Source: Kwoniella bestiolae CBS 10118
Lineage: Eukaryota > Basidiomycota > Tremellomycetes > Tremellales > Cryptococcaceae
Assembly (NCBI RefSeq): GCF_000512585.2
Contig: NC_089241.1
Location: forward strand, 2,356,001-2,420,000
DNA length: 64,000 nt
Direction: 5' to 3'
Part shown: piece by piece, positions 43,975 to 53,895 of the stretch
How the letters are laid out: each line of letters begins with the position of its first letter
How positions within the stretch are numbered: position 1 is the stretch's first letter
Made by a program: the position numbers and the translations under genes
The notes under the pieces: generated by a model
The model's database searches: none
The model's input: only the letters and a program-made list of their open reading frames with translations
What the model was told of the DNA's origin: nothing

Positions 43975-46526
43975 ATGTCCTCCGTAGCTGGCTTACAGCG
44001 GATCGCTCCCGTGCCGACCTCGTCGGACTTCATAGACATTGTGCTCAATGCTACTATGAGGAAGACCCCTACTGGTGAGCTGGCGCGACCATTGTACAAG
44101 TGAACTAAGCTGATATCTTCAATGTCATCCAGTTATTCACAAGAACGTGAGCAGATACCATCATCAGAATAGCTGGATTTCTGGATTGAGGAGATGCTAA
44201 CATTTCATCCGTCCATCACAGTTCAAGATCTCTCGTATCAGGAATTGTGAGCTTACAGATCCTCGTAGAACCCTGAATTAAAGCTAACGTTGTTGAAACA
44301 GTCTACATGCGAAAGGTGAAATTCACCCAAGACACCTTTGATGAGAAATTAGGCAAAATCATCTCTGAATTCCCTGTTCTCGATGTGAGTTACACCATCT
44401 TACTGATCTTGTTGCTGAAGAATTACTTGCTAATGGTCTTGAGATTTATTCAGAACCTACACCCCTTTTTGTCATCCCTCTTAAACGTATTATACGACAA
44501 AAACCACTACAAACTTGCTTTGGGTCAAATTAACACTGCCAGACACCTGATCTCCCAAGTAGCCAAAGATTACAACAGGTTACTCAAATTCGGTGATTCC
44601 TTGTACAGATGTAAACAGTTGAAGAAGGCGGCGTTGGGTCGTATGGCAACTATCATGAGGAGGCAGAAAGACCCTCTAGCATATCTCGAACAAGTCAGAC
44701 AACATATCTCGAGATTGCCCGCTATCGATCCCAACACCCGAACGTTACTTATCTGTGGTTACCCAAATGTCGGAAAGAGTAGTTTTGTGAATAAAATTAC
44801 CCGAGCGGATGTGGATGTTCAACCTGTACGTTCAACCTATGCTGGTTTCTTTTACATTCATCGACATGCTAATATGGGTGGATATGTAGTACGCATTCAC
44901 CACCAAATCCCTCTTTGTCGGTCACATGGACTACAAATACCTCAGATGGCAAGTTATCGATACTCCTGGTGTGCTTGATCACCCATTGGAGGAGATGAAC
45001 ACCATCGAAATGCAGTCTATTACCGCTTTGGCCCATCTGCGAAGTGCCGTTCTGTACTTTATGGATCTGAGTGAACAGTGTGGTTATACCATTGAAGCTC
45101 AGGTGAGTTGCGAAGATATCTTTGGAATATTTCATAACTGACTTCATTGACAAAATGTAACAGTGCAAGCTCTTCCACTCTATCAAACCTTTGTTCACCA
45201 ACAAACCCACCATTCTCGTGATCAACAAGATCGATATCGTCCGACTTTCCGATCTCTCACCTGAAAATCGAGCTTTCGTTGATACCATCCTATCTGACAA
45301 ATCAGTGACCGTTGTGGAAGCTTCGACATACTCTGAAGAAGGTGTAATGGACGTCAGGAACGTATCTTGTGATGCCTTGTTAGCTCATCGTGTGGAACAG
45401 AAGTTGAAGGGAAACAGAATTGAAATGGTTGCCAACAAGATTCATGTTGCCGTACCACAGAAGAGAGACGACGTGGAGAGAAAGCCTTTCATTCCTGATG
45501 CTGTTAAGGGTAGAGTGAAGTATGATAAGGAAGATCCTAACAGGAGGAAATTGCAGAGAGATGAAGAGCAGGAGATGGAATTGTCTGGTATGGGTATTTA
45601 CTCTGCTGATACCAAGAGTGAGTATACCGCATCATACGTGTACCAAATACCAATGGATTTTTACTAATCTAACGTATCATGCTCAACAGAGGACTACATC
45701 CTTGCGGACGATTCATGGAAATACGACAAAATCCCTGAATTCCTCAACGGAAAGAACGTGGCCGACTTCATCGATCCTGATATTGCTGAGAAACTTGATG
45801 CGTTAGAGAGAGAGGAGGAAGCGTTGCAAGCTCAAGGGTTCTACGATTCCGACGAATCTGAGATGGTGAGTCGATTCGAGCCTTCTTATATGAGTCTTCA
45901 CACTTTCAATACTGTCTGTTGATGTATAGATGCTGATATATATCTCTTCGATGCAGCTCGACTCCGACGAAGAGGAATTCCGAGATGCCGCCCAGCAGAT
46001 TGAAAAGAAGAAAGCCTCCATCAAGAAGATCTCCCAAGAGAAGAATCACCTGCAGAACCGACCCATCATCCCTCGAAAGAAGAAGCACGTCACCTTATCA
46101 GAGTTCACAACGGGTATGAGGAAATCAGGACACGACCCATTAGTCCTCGAGAAACGAGCCGCCCGACTGATGGACCAGAAGAAAGAAGCCTGGGAAGCTG
46201 CTGAAGCTCGAGATGCCGAAGCATCAGCGTCGGGTGATATTGAGATGGATGTGGATATGGATGGTGAGGAAAGTAGACCATCGAAGGGTAAACCCATTAG
46301 AACCAAATCTGGAATGGCTGTCTCTCGAGCACCTCGATCCAATAGGCAGATGGCCGGTTTGGCTACCGTTGGTCAATCTGATAAGGCGAATGAACTTAGG
46401 GATTTCGCCCAGAGATTACCCAACAGATTGGCGAAGGCTTCGGAATCGGATAGACACGTACCTATTACTAGGCCTAAGTGGATGTTGGCTGGTAAGAGGA
46501 AAGGTGGAAAGACTGATAGACGATAG
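43975..46526 (+). CDS. NOG1: Nucleolar GTP-binding protein 1
   Basis: Nine exons: 43975-44074, 44133-44146, 44222-44246, 44302-44384, 44454-44825, 44890-45102, 45164-45617, 45690-45865, 45957-46526; 2007 nt, 668 aa (yeast Nog1 647 aa). Nog1 is a GTPase of late nucleolar 60S assembly, released in the cytoplasm by Drg1. Evidence: N-terminal helical bundle (FKISRIRNFYMRKVKF), G1 GYPNVGKSS at about 176-184, the conserved YAFTTKSLFVGHMDYKYLRW, G3 DTPGVLDHPL, G4 NKID and the basic C-terminal tail (KKASIKKISQ, KPIRTKSG, GKRKGGKTDRR), which in yeast threads into the peptide exit tunnel. Exons 2 and 3 are microexons of 14 and 25 nt; without them the invariant N-terminal sequence would be missing, so they are secure. 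Glu/Asp-rich patches are in exon 9. Confidence 0.96.
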
Positions 46527-47487
46527 ATATGGGTTTTTGTTGGGCTTCTTCCTTTGGTTTGGTTCGGTCTTGTATGTATTTTATCTATATACCTTTTTGG
46601 AGAGATGGATGGGTTTGACTCAGTACTCAGTCTCTGCCATGCATATCTGAGTGCTTTTCATCCATATCGGTGCTGATCTGCTGTCACGGACGGACAAGAG
46701 TGAATCTACAGTGTGATCGCTTCAGGATGCAACTGTGCGAGACACTCATGAAGAATTCTCATCTTGTGAGGGGGACATCGAGCTAATTAAACACAACAAG
46801 CACGCGTCCGACTCACTGTCTCCCATTCAAAAAGGTTAGAAATCCCTCCTCCATCATTTTCGAAGAGATGTAATCCCGCTCAAGCGTAGAGGTATGGGTA
46901 CAAGTGACAGATCAAAGATGAAACAACCATGAACAACTCTAGAATTTTTCGCACCCGAATGAAAGTGGCAGCGCTTGACATCTCTGTTTATCTGTACTGT
47001 ATCGTCTTGTGTGCATGCATTGTTTGAAGCTGTTGAACCGGTGACAGGATGATATTCAGGTGTTCTAGCATAGGCTCAGGTACCAAGCTTGGGCTGTCTG
47101 ATATACAAGATAATCCACAATAACAGTACCAAAATGACTTTCTACGGTGGCAAAAACGCGATTTGTGCAATCCTTTCTCCATCATTACCGTACAATATTA
47201 CCTTTCAACATGGCTCGAGTCGAGTCCGCATCATACTGTAGGAGCTCAACACAAGAAGAATGGAGGATCAAGCTCTGCCCGAACAAAGGTCGGTCAAGGA
47301 TCATCCTTTATCTCTGTATACTGTCGCTTCTTGGGTCAGGTGCGTGCGAGAGCGATACAGCAGGTGTGTATGACTGAGTTAACTCAGTCAGAATTGTCCA
47401 GATATCGCATTTGCCTTTCCTCCCAAATCATTCAGTCAATAAATACCACAGTCATACCGCATACTGATCAACCCCAATCGAAACATC
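46527..47487. other. Intergenic region NOG1 to the 47-57 kb island
   Basis: 3' flank of NOG1 and the upstream region of the first island gene. No TATA-like element of the kind seen before the other copies; an AATAAATAC at about 47440-47448 is the nearest. No other feature. Confidence 0.4.
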
Positions 47488-48048
47488 ATGTCGTCTACCC
47501 CTGAGTCAGTCTTTGGTGTGAACTACAGGAAACCCTACATTCTGTATTCTGTCGGCTCGAAATGGCTGACCTACAGGCCAGAAGTCAAATCCTCGGTATA
47601 CATGGGCACTGCCGCCCCGGGGAGCTCGAACGATCCCAGAGGGTTTCACCAGTACGTTAAGGATGCCCATCACGCCCATTCCAAGGGGTTATACCATTCT
47701 TCGGAAACGGTCATATCCAATGCGGAGCCCTCCATGTCAATCCTCCGTGTGCACGCTCTCAAAGATGGAGTAGGTCTTCAGCTTGTTAGTGAAGAGACGT
47801 TGAACGAATACAATTCGATCGTTGCGCGTTTAGATCAAGATGAAAAGTCCATTGGCGCGGTGTTGCTCTCCGGGGATGATCAGTCTATCAGAGGGTACGT
47901 CAAACCTGATCAAAGCTCGGATGTTATGGACAAGAGAGCAAGTAGGGTAATTGGTGAGATGCAAAGGCACACCTGCCTCGATGAGGGGGTATTGTGGTGC
48001 GATGTTGGGGATAGGGAAGTATCGGAGTTGCCTTTTTTAATAAAGTAA
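47488..48048 (+). CDS. Short island-family protein (186 aa, function unknown)
   Basis: Single exon. It has block 1-like sequence (SSVYMGTAAPGS), block 2 with block 3 (GLQLVSEETLNEYNSIVARL followed by IGAVLLSGD), and then ends about 55 residues later without blocks 4 and 5. So it looks like an N-terminal half form of the family rather than a truncation artefact: a homologous short copy exists as a relic at 52.79-53.22 kb and ends at the same place. Its C-terminal segment (VKPDQSSDVMDKRASRV ... GVLWCDVGDREVSELPFLIK) is shared only with that relic. It forms the first gene of a two-gene module with 48787-49971. Confidence 0.65.
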   Translation: MSSTPESVFGVNYRKPYILYSVGSKWLTYRPEVKSSVYMGTAAPGSSNDPRGFHQYVKDAHHAHSKGLYHSSETVISNAEPSMSILRVHALKDGVGLQLVSEETLNEYNSIVARLDQDEKSIGAVLLSGDDQSIRGYVKPDQSSDVMDKRASRVIGEMQRHTCLDEGVLWCDVGDREVSELPFLIK

Positions 48049-48786
48049 CCTGAATGTTGAGGGGAATGCTATCGTTCAGATTGCAACTTTAGTAATGTAC
48101 GCAACACTCATGTATTTAGTTTTGTGGATAACATACATACACACCTAATCTAGAATACACGGCATTCACTCCTGGGAACAAACCCCTCCAGTGCTTGATG
48201 TCCTATTTCTGTAAAGGTACAGTCAGAGTATTTGCGCCTGATTCAATTTCGCCACTCACATTGTGATGTCTTGGGTGATCGTTCGCCGCAGCTTTGAAGC
48301 TCCTGAAAGAGCACACGCACCAAACGCCCCCTCAGTGAACATACTGTGGCAATTGCTCGATGATCGTATAGCCGTCCTTTCAGAGTCAACTGCACAGCCC
48401 GGGACATAAGGGTTGATCAAACCTCCCTTCATCGTCCGAAGTCAGAAGACAACCTGAAGTCGCAATGACGTGCCCCTCGTATGACTAACTTTGATATGAC
48501 TATAAGACACCTTCGAAAGGAGATCAAAGGATTGATGATGCTGTATGATGCAATGTTTCACGGCGGCTCCACCGGTCTCAGTACGAACTTGTCCCTCCCA
48601 TTCTCTCGCCACTGCTCAAGACTTATGTATATAATACCTCCCACCCATTCTTTCTCAAAGAACACACGCTCCAGCCCTATTGTCTCGTGTCTCGCAAATT
48701 TCAGCCAATTCTCATACTACTACTCGTAACCGTACTCATACTTTTGTTCTTACTTATACTCATCATCATCAATTACCCACCACAAC
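48049..48786. other. Spacer inside the duplicated two-gene module (copy 1)
   Basis: No gene. The segment around 48470-48570 (ATCAAAGGATTGATGATGC and TATGATGCAATGTTTCACG) has a clear counterpart at 53640-53720, showing that the spacer was duplicated with its flanking genes. TATATAAT at 48628-48635 is the likely core promoter of the 48787 gene. Confidence 0.6.
48628..48635 (+). promoter_or_regulatory. TATA box candidate of the 48.8 kb island gene
   Basis: TATATAAT 159 bp before the ATG, followed by a pyrimidine-rich leader, the same arrangement as before the genes at 12535 and 51299. Confidence 0.45.
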
Positions 48787-49971
48787 ATGCAAAGTACCGA
48801 TCCCCCTGCCCCATATCCCCAGCTTTACGGTGAGGGTACGATCCACCTCGGATGCCGTGGATCAAACTACCAGCCAACCAACCATTCCGTGATCCTCTGG
48901 TGTCCCAAAGCTAGACGTAAAGATCGACCGCGAGTATTCGGACTATCAAGGTCCGATGTCCGTACGAACATGGTGCACAGCCTAACAGAAGCGATCGAGA
49001 GAAAATTGAATGAGATTTGCTCTGAATCAAAAGCCGGTAAACCATGGTACATGTGTAATAAAGTTGTCACATCAGTCGATCTGGCCGAAGCGATGAAATC
49101 CAGCCTCCCGTCGGTCGTTCAAGATACCGCAAGGAATTACACTTATGACGGTTTCAAAAAGGATCAGATCAGTATTCAGGAGATCCCAAATGATAAGTTT
49201 GATAGTTTCATCAAGTTTCGAAGAAACTTATGGCCAAAGGGGATAAAGGGGATTTTAGCCCTTCCCGAGAAATCCAGATCGACAATCAATGATGAAATCT
49301 CGGAGGGGGGGAAACTGTGTACATATGGAATAATCAATCCGAAGACGATGAAAAGCGAGGCAGATAGGAACTCGACGTTGATGCTGTTGAGCAAGTTCGC
49401 AAAGGACACTGAGGAACGTATCGGGAGAAAACCTTTGAGTATGGCGCTCAACTTGGAAAATCGGTTGATAGATAGGGCATCGGAGTTCAGCAACTTGGGG
49501 TATGTCATCATGAACAAAGATGAGATAGAATCTTTCAGGTCGATCATGGATCCTTTACCTGATGTTCCTAGCCAGACCCAAGCAGAATCGGGAGATTCCA
49601 CCGGATCAACTCATGTGAGTACCAAAATACACAAAGTCCGTGATTTCTTGAGGAAGTGCCATGCGCTGATTGAATCGGTCGCTACTACTGTTCATGAAGG
49701 GTCACGTCGTTGAGGTATCTAGTCCGGCAGTCATTGAGAACTGTTCAGGCTCATCTCATTCGACTCAAGCTTCCTTGGACCAAAGGCAGAGCGGTCAGAT
49801 CGAATCGGAAATTGATGATGAACAAGTGAGTCTCATGTAGAATTTTTCATTGTATCTGGGTATTTGTTGGGCTCAAACATATTGTATGTGGTGCCGGTTC
49901 GACTATAGCTATTTGGAAGGTATCGACATCAAACGAATTTCTACCGCACACCGCTCCAGATGGCGATATAA
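48787..49971 (+). CDS. Island-family protein, full-length form (about 333 aa, function unknown)
   Basis: Exon 1 48787-49614 is certain as coding. All five blocks are present: 1, SVILWCPKARRKD; 2, ISIQEIPNDKFDSFIKFRR; 3, KGILALPEKS followed by STINDEIS; 4, GGKLCTYGIINP with a helix to LLSKFA; 5, GYVIMNKDEIESFRSIMDPLPD. A phase-0 donor GTGAGT follows at 49615; the same donor at the same point occurs in the copies at 51299, 53896 and 55924. I place exon 2 at 49715-49825 (37 codons, Ser/Gln/Glu-rich, ending IDDEQ) and exon 3 at 49909-49971, both GT-AG and in phase. If the first intron is retained the frame instead runs to 49713 (308 aa). No membrane segment or signal peptide. Function unknown. 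Confidence 0.7.
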
Positions 49972-51298
49972 CGATTCCCATGCCTTCCAAGCTTTGATAG
50001 GCGGTAGATGATCTGATCAAACTGGTCAATATTGCATTTGTGTTGATAGTACACCCAACCAAGAATACAGAATAGCTGCTTTGGTAACTCAACTTACCCA
50101 CTTGATGCACTGTGGCAGTTTTTGGTGGCCATAGCTTAACCTGAAATCAACGGCACATGCACTTTCAAGTGGGGGCCAGAGGTCGCAAGCATATGGACAA
50201 TCATGATGCACGAGAATCTCGACTTGTGGGTGGTAATGTATGACCCTCGTGTCACACTGAGCGTTTGACAGTGCAACCCTCGAGAATCGAGAGATTTGAA
50301 GGTACTACTACTGGAGAAGAAGGTCCGGGTTCAAGTCACTCAAGCACAGGAGAGGTGGACGGAGGAGTGGCCGATGATATCAGAATACTACAGTCTGTTG
50401 AAATATATTCGACAGATGCGCTATCAGGCAGTGTGGGACTATATACTGTACAATAAATGGAAATGTCTCGGTGCTTACGCGGTCACCCTTGGTGCCACTT
50501 TGACATCATGCCAGGTTTACTTCGAACAAAGGTTTGCTGACTTGCACATCCGCCAACCGTTTGAAAGGACAATCTACTGTATATATTATGACCCATAATG
50601 ACTTCATTGTAAGACTCCTCAACTAGCTAGACATCTTGCGAGACCATGAAATTAAGACCTGTCCATACTTGTTTATCAATCTGTTGGGATAGCATAATTG
50701 TACCTGGTCCATCCGATGTATGCTATTCTACTTGTCCTGCTTATTCAGCTTATATCGTACATGTATAGAACGAATCCATCAGTATTCAACCTTCTTTCAA
50801 AGTAAGAGTCAATGTAGTCCAGTTTGACGGTCGACCTCTTAGCTACAATGATCTACCAAGCATGTCTCCCATAGACGGTCCTCGATCCGCAAGGCAGCAC
50901 ATTCGACAATTGTTTTGTCTGTAAGCGCAGACACTGGATCGGAATTGCCGAGCGAGCAGCCAGCCACGAAAGATTGATCAAAGGATGTGAATCTGTTGCA
51001 TATCTCGTGCTCCGGGTTATACACTGGATGATCGGGCTGGTATCTCTGTGTCAGCTGCTTCTTGTAGCCCTTATCACAATGGAAGGGTCAAACGAGGTAT
51101 GATGTCAGTTAGTCCACCTCCGGGACCGGGATGTGGGGAAATGCCATTGTGATGATATATATATCCTTGATTCATACATTTGTGGAAATTTATCCCATAT
51201 TATCCATCGATTACCAAATCTCATCCCTTTGGCTCTTCCGTACAGCAGAGTATACACACTACAGTACGTCAGATTGACATTCGCCACCCCAACACGCC
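49972..51298. other. Gene-poor stretch inside the 47-57 kb island
   Basis: The first 150 bp keep similarity to the region after the next copy (about 52.43-52.65 kb), so they belong to the duplicated unit. The remainder contains the unsupported frame at 50296-50598 listed separately and, at 51156-51164, TATATATAT, which is about 135 bp before the next ATG. Confidence 0.4.
50296..50598 (+). CDS. Small hypothetical protein with one possible membrane segment (100 aa)
   Basis: ATG-initiated frame; it has an amphipathic, aromatic-rich central part (MISEYYSLLKYIRQMRYQAV) and a mildly hydrophobic segment (CLGAYAVTLGATLTSC). No resemblance to the family blocks or to a domain I know. A second overlapping frame at 50265-50456 is Gly/Ser/Thr/Glu-rich, similar in composition to exon 2 of the 48.8 kb gene. 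Either may be a decayed exon. Low support. Confidence 0.2.
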   Translation: MKVLLLEKKVRVQVTQAQERWTEEWPMISEYYSLLKYIRQMRYQAVWDYILYNKWKCLGAYAVTLGATLTSCQVYFEQRFADLHIRQPFERTIYCIYYDP

Positions 51299-52171
51299 AT
51301 GTCAAGTGATAATATGTTTATACCTGTGACCTCACCTGGGACGAGCCCTATCATCTATGGAGGGTCGAGCAAAGACTCTACTCAAGATTCTGTGATCCTG
51401 CTCTGTCCCAAGGTCAAGAACGCAAGTAACGTCTCCGAGGTCTTCGCACTCTCTAGATCTGGTGATACGAGAACCCAGCAATGGGTGTCAGTCGTGGGAG
51501 ATGGGATCAGACGGGCCATGGACGAAGCTTGGAATAAGTGTGTAGACGAGAAATCCATTTTCAGTACAATTGGATCTGCCGATATAGCCAGAGAGACCAT
51601 TCGCAAGCTACCGTCCACTATTGAATCTTTTATCAGAGGTAGGTCGAAGGACGATGTTACTGGTGGTAAACCAGACGCAGGTAGGATCAGCATACAGACG
51701 ATACCTAGCGAGAGTTACGGTTCCCTCATGAAGATACGAACGTCCCAATGCTCCGCAGGCAGGATAGGGGTTATTGTCATTCCTGAGAAATCTCATTCCG
51801 CAAGGAACGAAGAAATATCCAGAGGTGGAAAATTATCAAACTTCGCGATCCTGCATCCGAGTGTCAGGTTCAGTCGTGAAGAACGGATTTCCGCGCTGAA
51901 GAAACTGAGCAGATACTCCAACTGTAACGAGGAGGAAATCGAGAGAAGGCCCCTTAAACGTTTGTCATCTTTGACAGAGAGATTGATCAACTCTCCGAAA
52001 GAGTATAATGATTGTGGTTTCGTATTCCTTGAAGAGCAAGACATTGGGATGTTCCAGTCGCTCATGGATGAATTGCCTGATGCATCTACCAGGTGGGAAT
52101 CGGGACCCATATGTACCACCGGATCAACTGCTCGTAGAGTGAGTTCTCAAATGTTCGAGGTCTGTAGTTAG
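51299..52171 (+). CDS. Island-family protein (290 aa, function unknown)
   Basis: Family blocks: 1, DSVILLCPKVKNAS; 2, ISIQTIPSESYGSLMKIR; 3, RIGVIVIPEKS with SARNEEIS; 4, GGKLSNFAILHP; 5, CGFVFLEEQDIGMFQSLMDELPD. The conserved phase-0 donor is at 52139 (GTGAGT), but the downstream sequence that matches exon 2 of the 48.8 kb gene (TTATCTAGTCCC at about 52240) lacks an AG at the corresponding acceptor and, in phase, soon meets a stop. The gene therefore either ends by reading through the donor to the stop at 52169-52171 (290 aa) or uses another acceptor. Closest relative by eye: the broken copy at 53896. Confidence 0.7.
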   Translation: MSSDNMFIPVTSPGTSPIIYGGSSKDSTQDSVILLCPKVKNASNVSEVFALSRSGDTRTQQWVSVVGDGIRRAMDEAWNKCVDEKSIFSTIGSADIARETIRKLPSTIESFIRGRSKDDVTGGKPDAGRISIQTIPSESYGSLMKIRTSQCSAGRIGVIVIPEKSHSARNEEISRGGKLSNFAILHPSVRFSREERISALKKLSRYSNCNEEEIERRPLKRLSSLTERLINSPKEYNDCGFVFLEEQDIGMFQSLMDELPDASTRWESGPICTTGSTARRVSSQMFEVCS

Positions 52172-52780
52172 GGAGTACAGTAGTGTACAGTAGCGCTGAT
52201 TGATCCTCTCCCTGCTTCATGAAGCGCCACGGCTTCCGGTTATCTAGTCCCCTCAAGCACTTCTCAGCCCCATCTGAATCGAGCCTGGTTCCGTTGATCG
52301 AAGAAGAGAGCGACGAAGAAGAGAGCGACTAAGTCATCTCGGAATTTGATGATCAAGTGAGTTCATGTCGAGTCCTTTATGATGTCCGTTCATTACGCTG
52401 AAGCGTGCTGTGCGTGGCACCACTTTGGCTACACTTTAACTGTTATATTCCAGCAATATCCACACTAGACGAGATTCCGACCTGAATGTGTATAAATTGG
52501 TGATATGAAGGATACGTACAATGGAAACTCATGCCTAGAATACAGATGGGTGGCAAATGATCTGATTAGTCTGGACGATATCGTTCTAAAATGTAAGATA
52601 TGTATTGCTGCTTCCTTTACCTAGCTACGGCACCTGATGGTCTGTAATACTCCATCTTTGGTCATTTATGGTAGAATCCACATTGGACTTGACGGTACAC
52701 CCCTGCACACTTGATCATAAGCAATGCTCAGTCGCGACCCATGGCAATTGACCCGTGGAAGTGCTCAATCACCTATCGCA
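52172..52780. other. Decayed 3' exon region of the 51.3 kb copy
   Basis: From about 52180 to 52650 the DNA resembles 49660-50050 (the exon 2, exon 3 and 3' flank of the 48.8 kb gene) with many indels; for example TTCATGAAG, TATCTAGTCC and GATGATCAAGTGAGT recur in the same order. The exon-2 equivalent ends in a Glu/Asp/Ser-rich direct repeat (GAAGAAGAGAGCGAC twice, about 52300-52330). No independent gene. Confidence 0.55.
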
Positions 52781-52784
52781 CCAA

Positions 52785-53220
52785 CATTTGGAGTCAGTTC
52801 GGTTTGGAGCAACTTTGACCTACACAAGACAGCACTCTATTTGCAACAGTGAAAGGGTGCGCTGAGTTTGGATGGCGGTTTTAGCTGAAGTAGAAGGAGG
52901 TTCATCTCCGCCGGTCAGTTCAGTTGGGGAGTAGAAATTGATGGAGACGCAGTGCTGAAAAAGGCTCATTGCTAGGAACTGGAATGGTTCCTAGGCAGCG
53001 GTTATATACTGGACCAACCCGGTTACGCTCATGACATGGACCCCGAGCGACGGGGAAATGGGTTGTAAGACCTGATGCCGATGCTATTGAAATGGTTAGA
53101 AGAGCAGAGGTCCTCAGTAGCTGTTTGAGAAACGCTCTTGACGATCATCCATCCGAGGGTGGGATAGATTTCTGGCAGGTCACCAACGGGGAGATCTTGG
53201 ATCTACCTTCCCTCGTGTGA
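52785..53220 (+). pseudogene. Relic of the short island-family gene (copy of 47488-48048)
   Basis: A frame from about 53035 to the stop at 53218-53220 reads VVRPDADAIEMVRRAEVLSS, then IDFWQVTNGEILDLPSLV, matching the C-terminus of the gene at 47488 (VKPDQSSDVMDKRASRV, then VLWCDVGDREVSELPFLIK) and stopping at the same point. The 5' side is degenerate: GAGTCAGTTCGGTTTGGAGCAA at about 52790 corresponds to the start of the 47488 gene, but stops and frameshifts intervene and about 100 bp are missing. It is the first half of the decayed second copy of the two-gene module. Confidence 0.75.
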
Positions 53221-53895
53221 CCGGTACTGAATGCTCTCACATGCCCCAAGATTTATTCAGCACGGTCAGCGATATACATCGCTGCTTGTGATATGTGCAT
53301 GCATCTCATTCGAAGGTATCCTGGGCCTAGGCTCCATTCGCAGCACCTTCTTTCGAGTCTAGATAAACGGGAGTCTGTTCTGAATGGGTACAGTGTTTTC
53401 GAGGTTGTCGTAATCTCTGGCGCCTGATTGCATGTTCCAGTCGCTCACTCACTTCACGTACTGTCACAACTCCTTAGACGGTCGAACAGTCAGCTTTTTA
53501 GTAGCCATCAAACATTATACAAGGGACGGACACCTCCTTTGGCTGAGGGTTGACATCATCGAAGGTCAAAGATCGACAGGCCAGATTTACCTGTGACCGC
53601 ATTGACGTAACTTGATCACTCATATGCCATGCTTTGATGTGACTACATCACACATTTGAACATTTGGAAGGAAATCAAACGATAGATGATACTATATGAT
53701 GCAATATTTCACGTTTACGCAATCGATCTGAGTCTGAAATCACCACCTCACCCTCGTCGGTATATCGTGTGATGTATTTGGGCATAATCGAGTGACGTAC
53801 TTAAAAGCTTGCAGTCTAGCATTAACCAATGTCTGACCCTCTAATCATCTTTCTTTCTTGTTTTTCAGAACTCAATTCATATTCATATTTATAGA
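53221..53895. other. Spacer inside the duplicated two-gene module (copy 2)
   Basis: Counterpart of 48049-48786: ATCAAACGATAGATGATAC and TATGATGCAATATTTCACG at about 53670-53715 match the first copy at the same relative position. No gene and no clear TATA element. Confidence 0.6.

Noticed and set aside
50325..50345. tRNA B-box-like word GGGTTCAAGTC
   Set aside because: No A box or cloverleaf around it. No other B-box match with a paired A box was found by eye.
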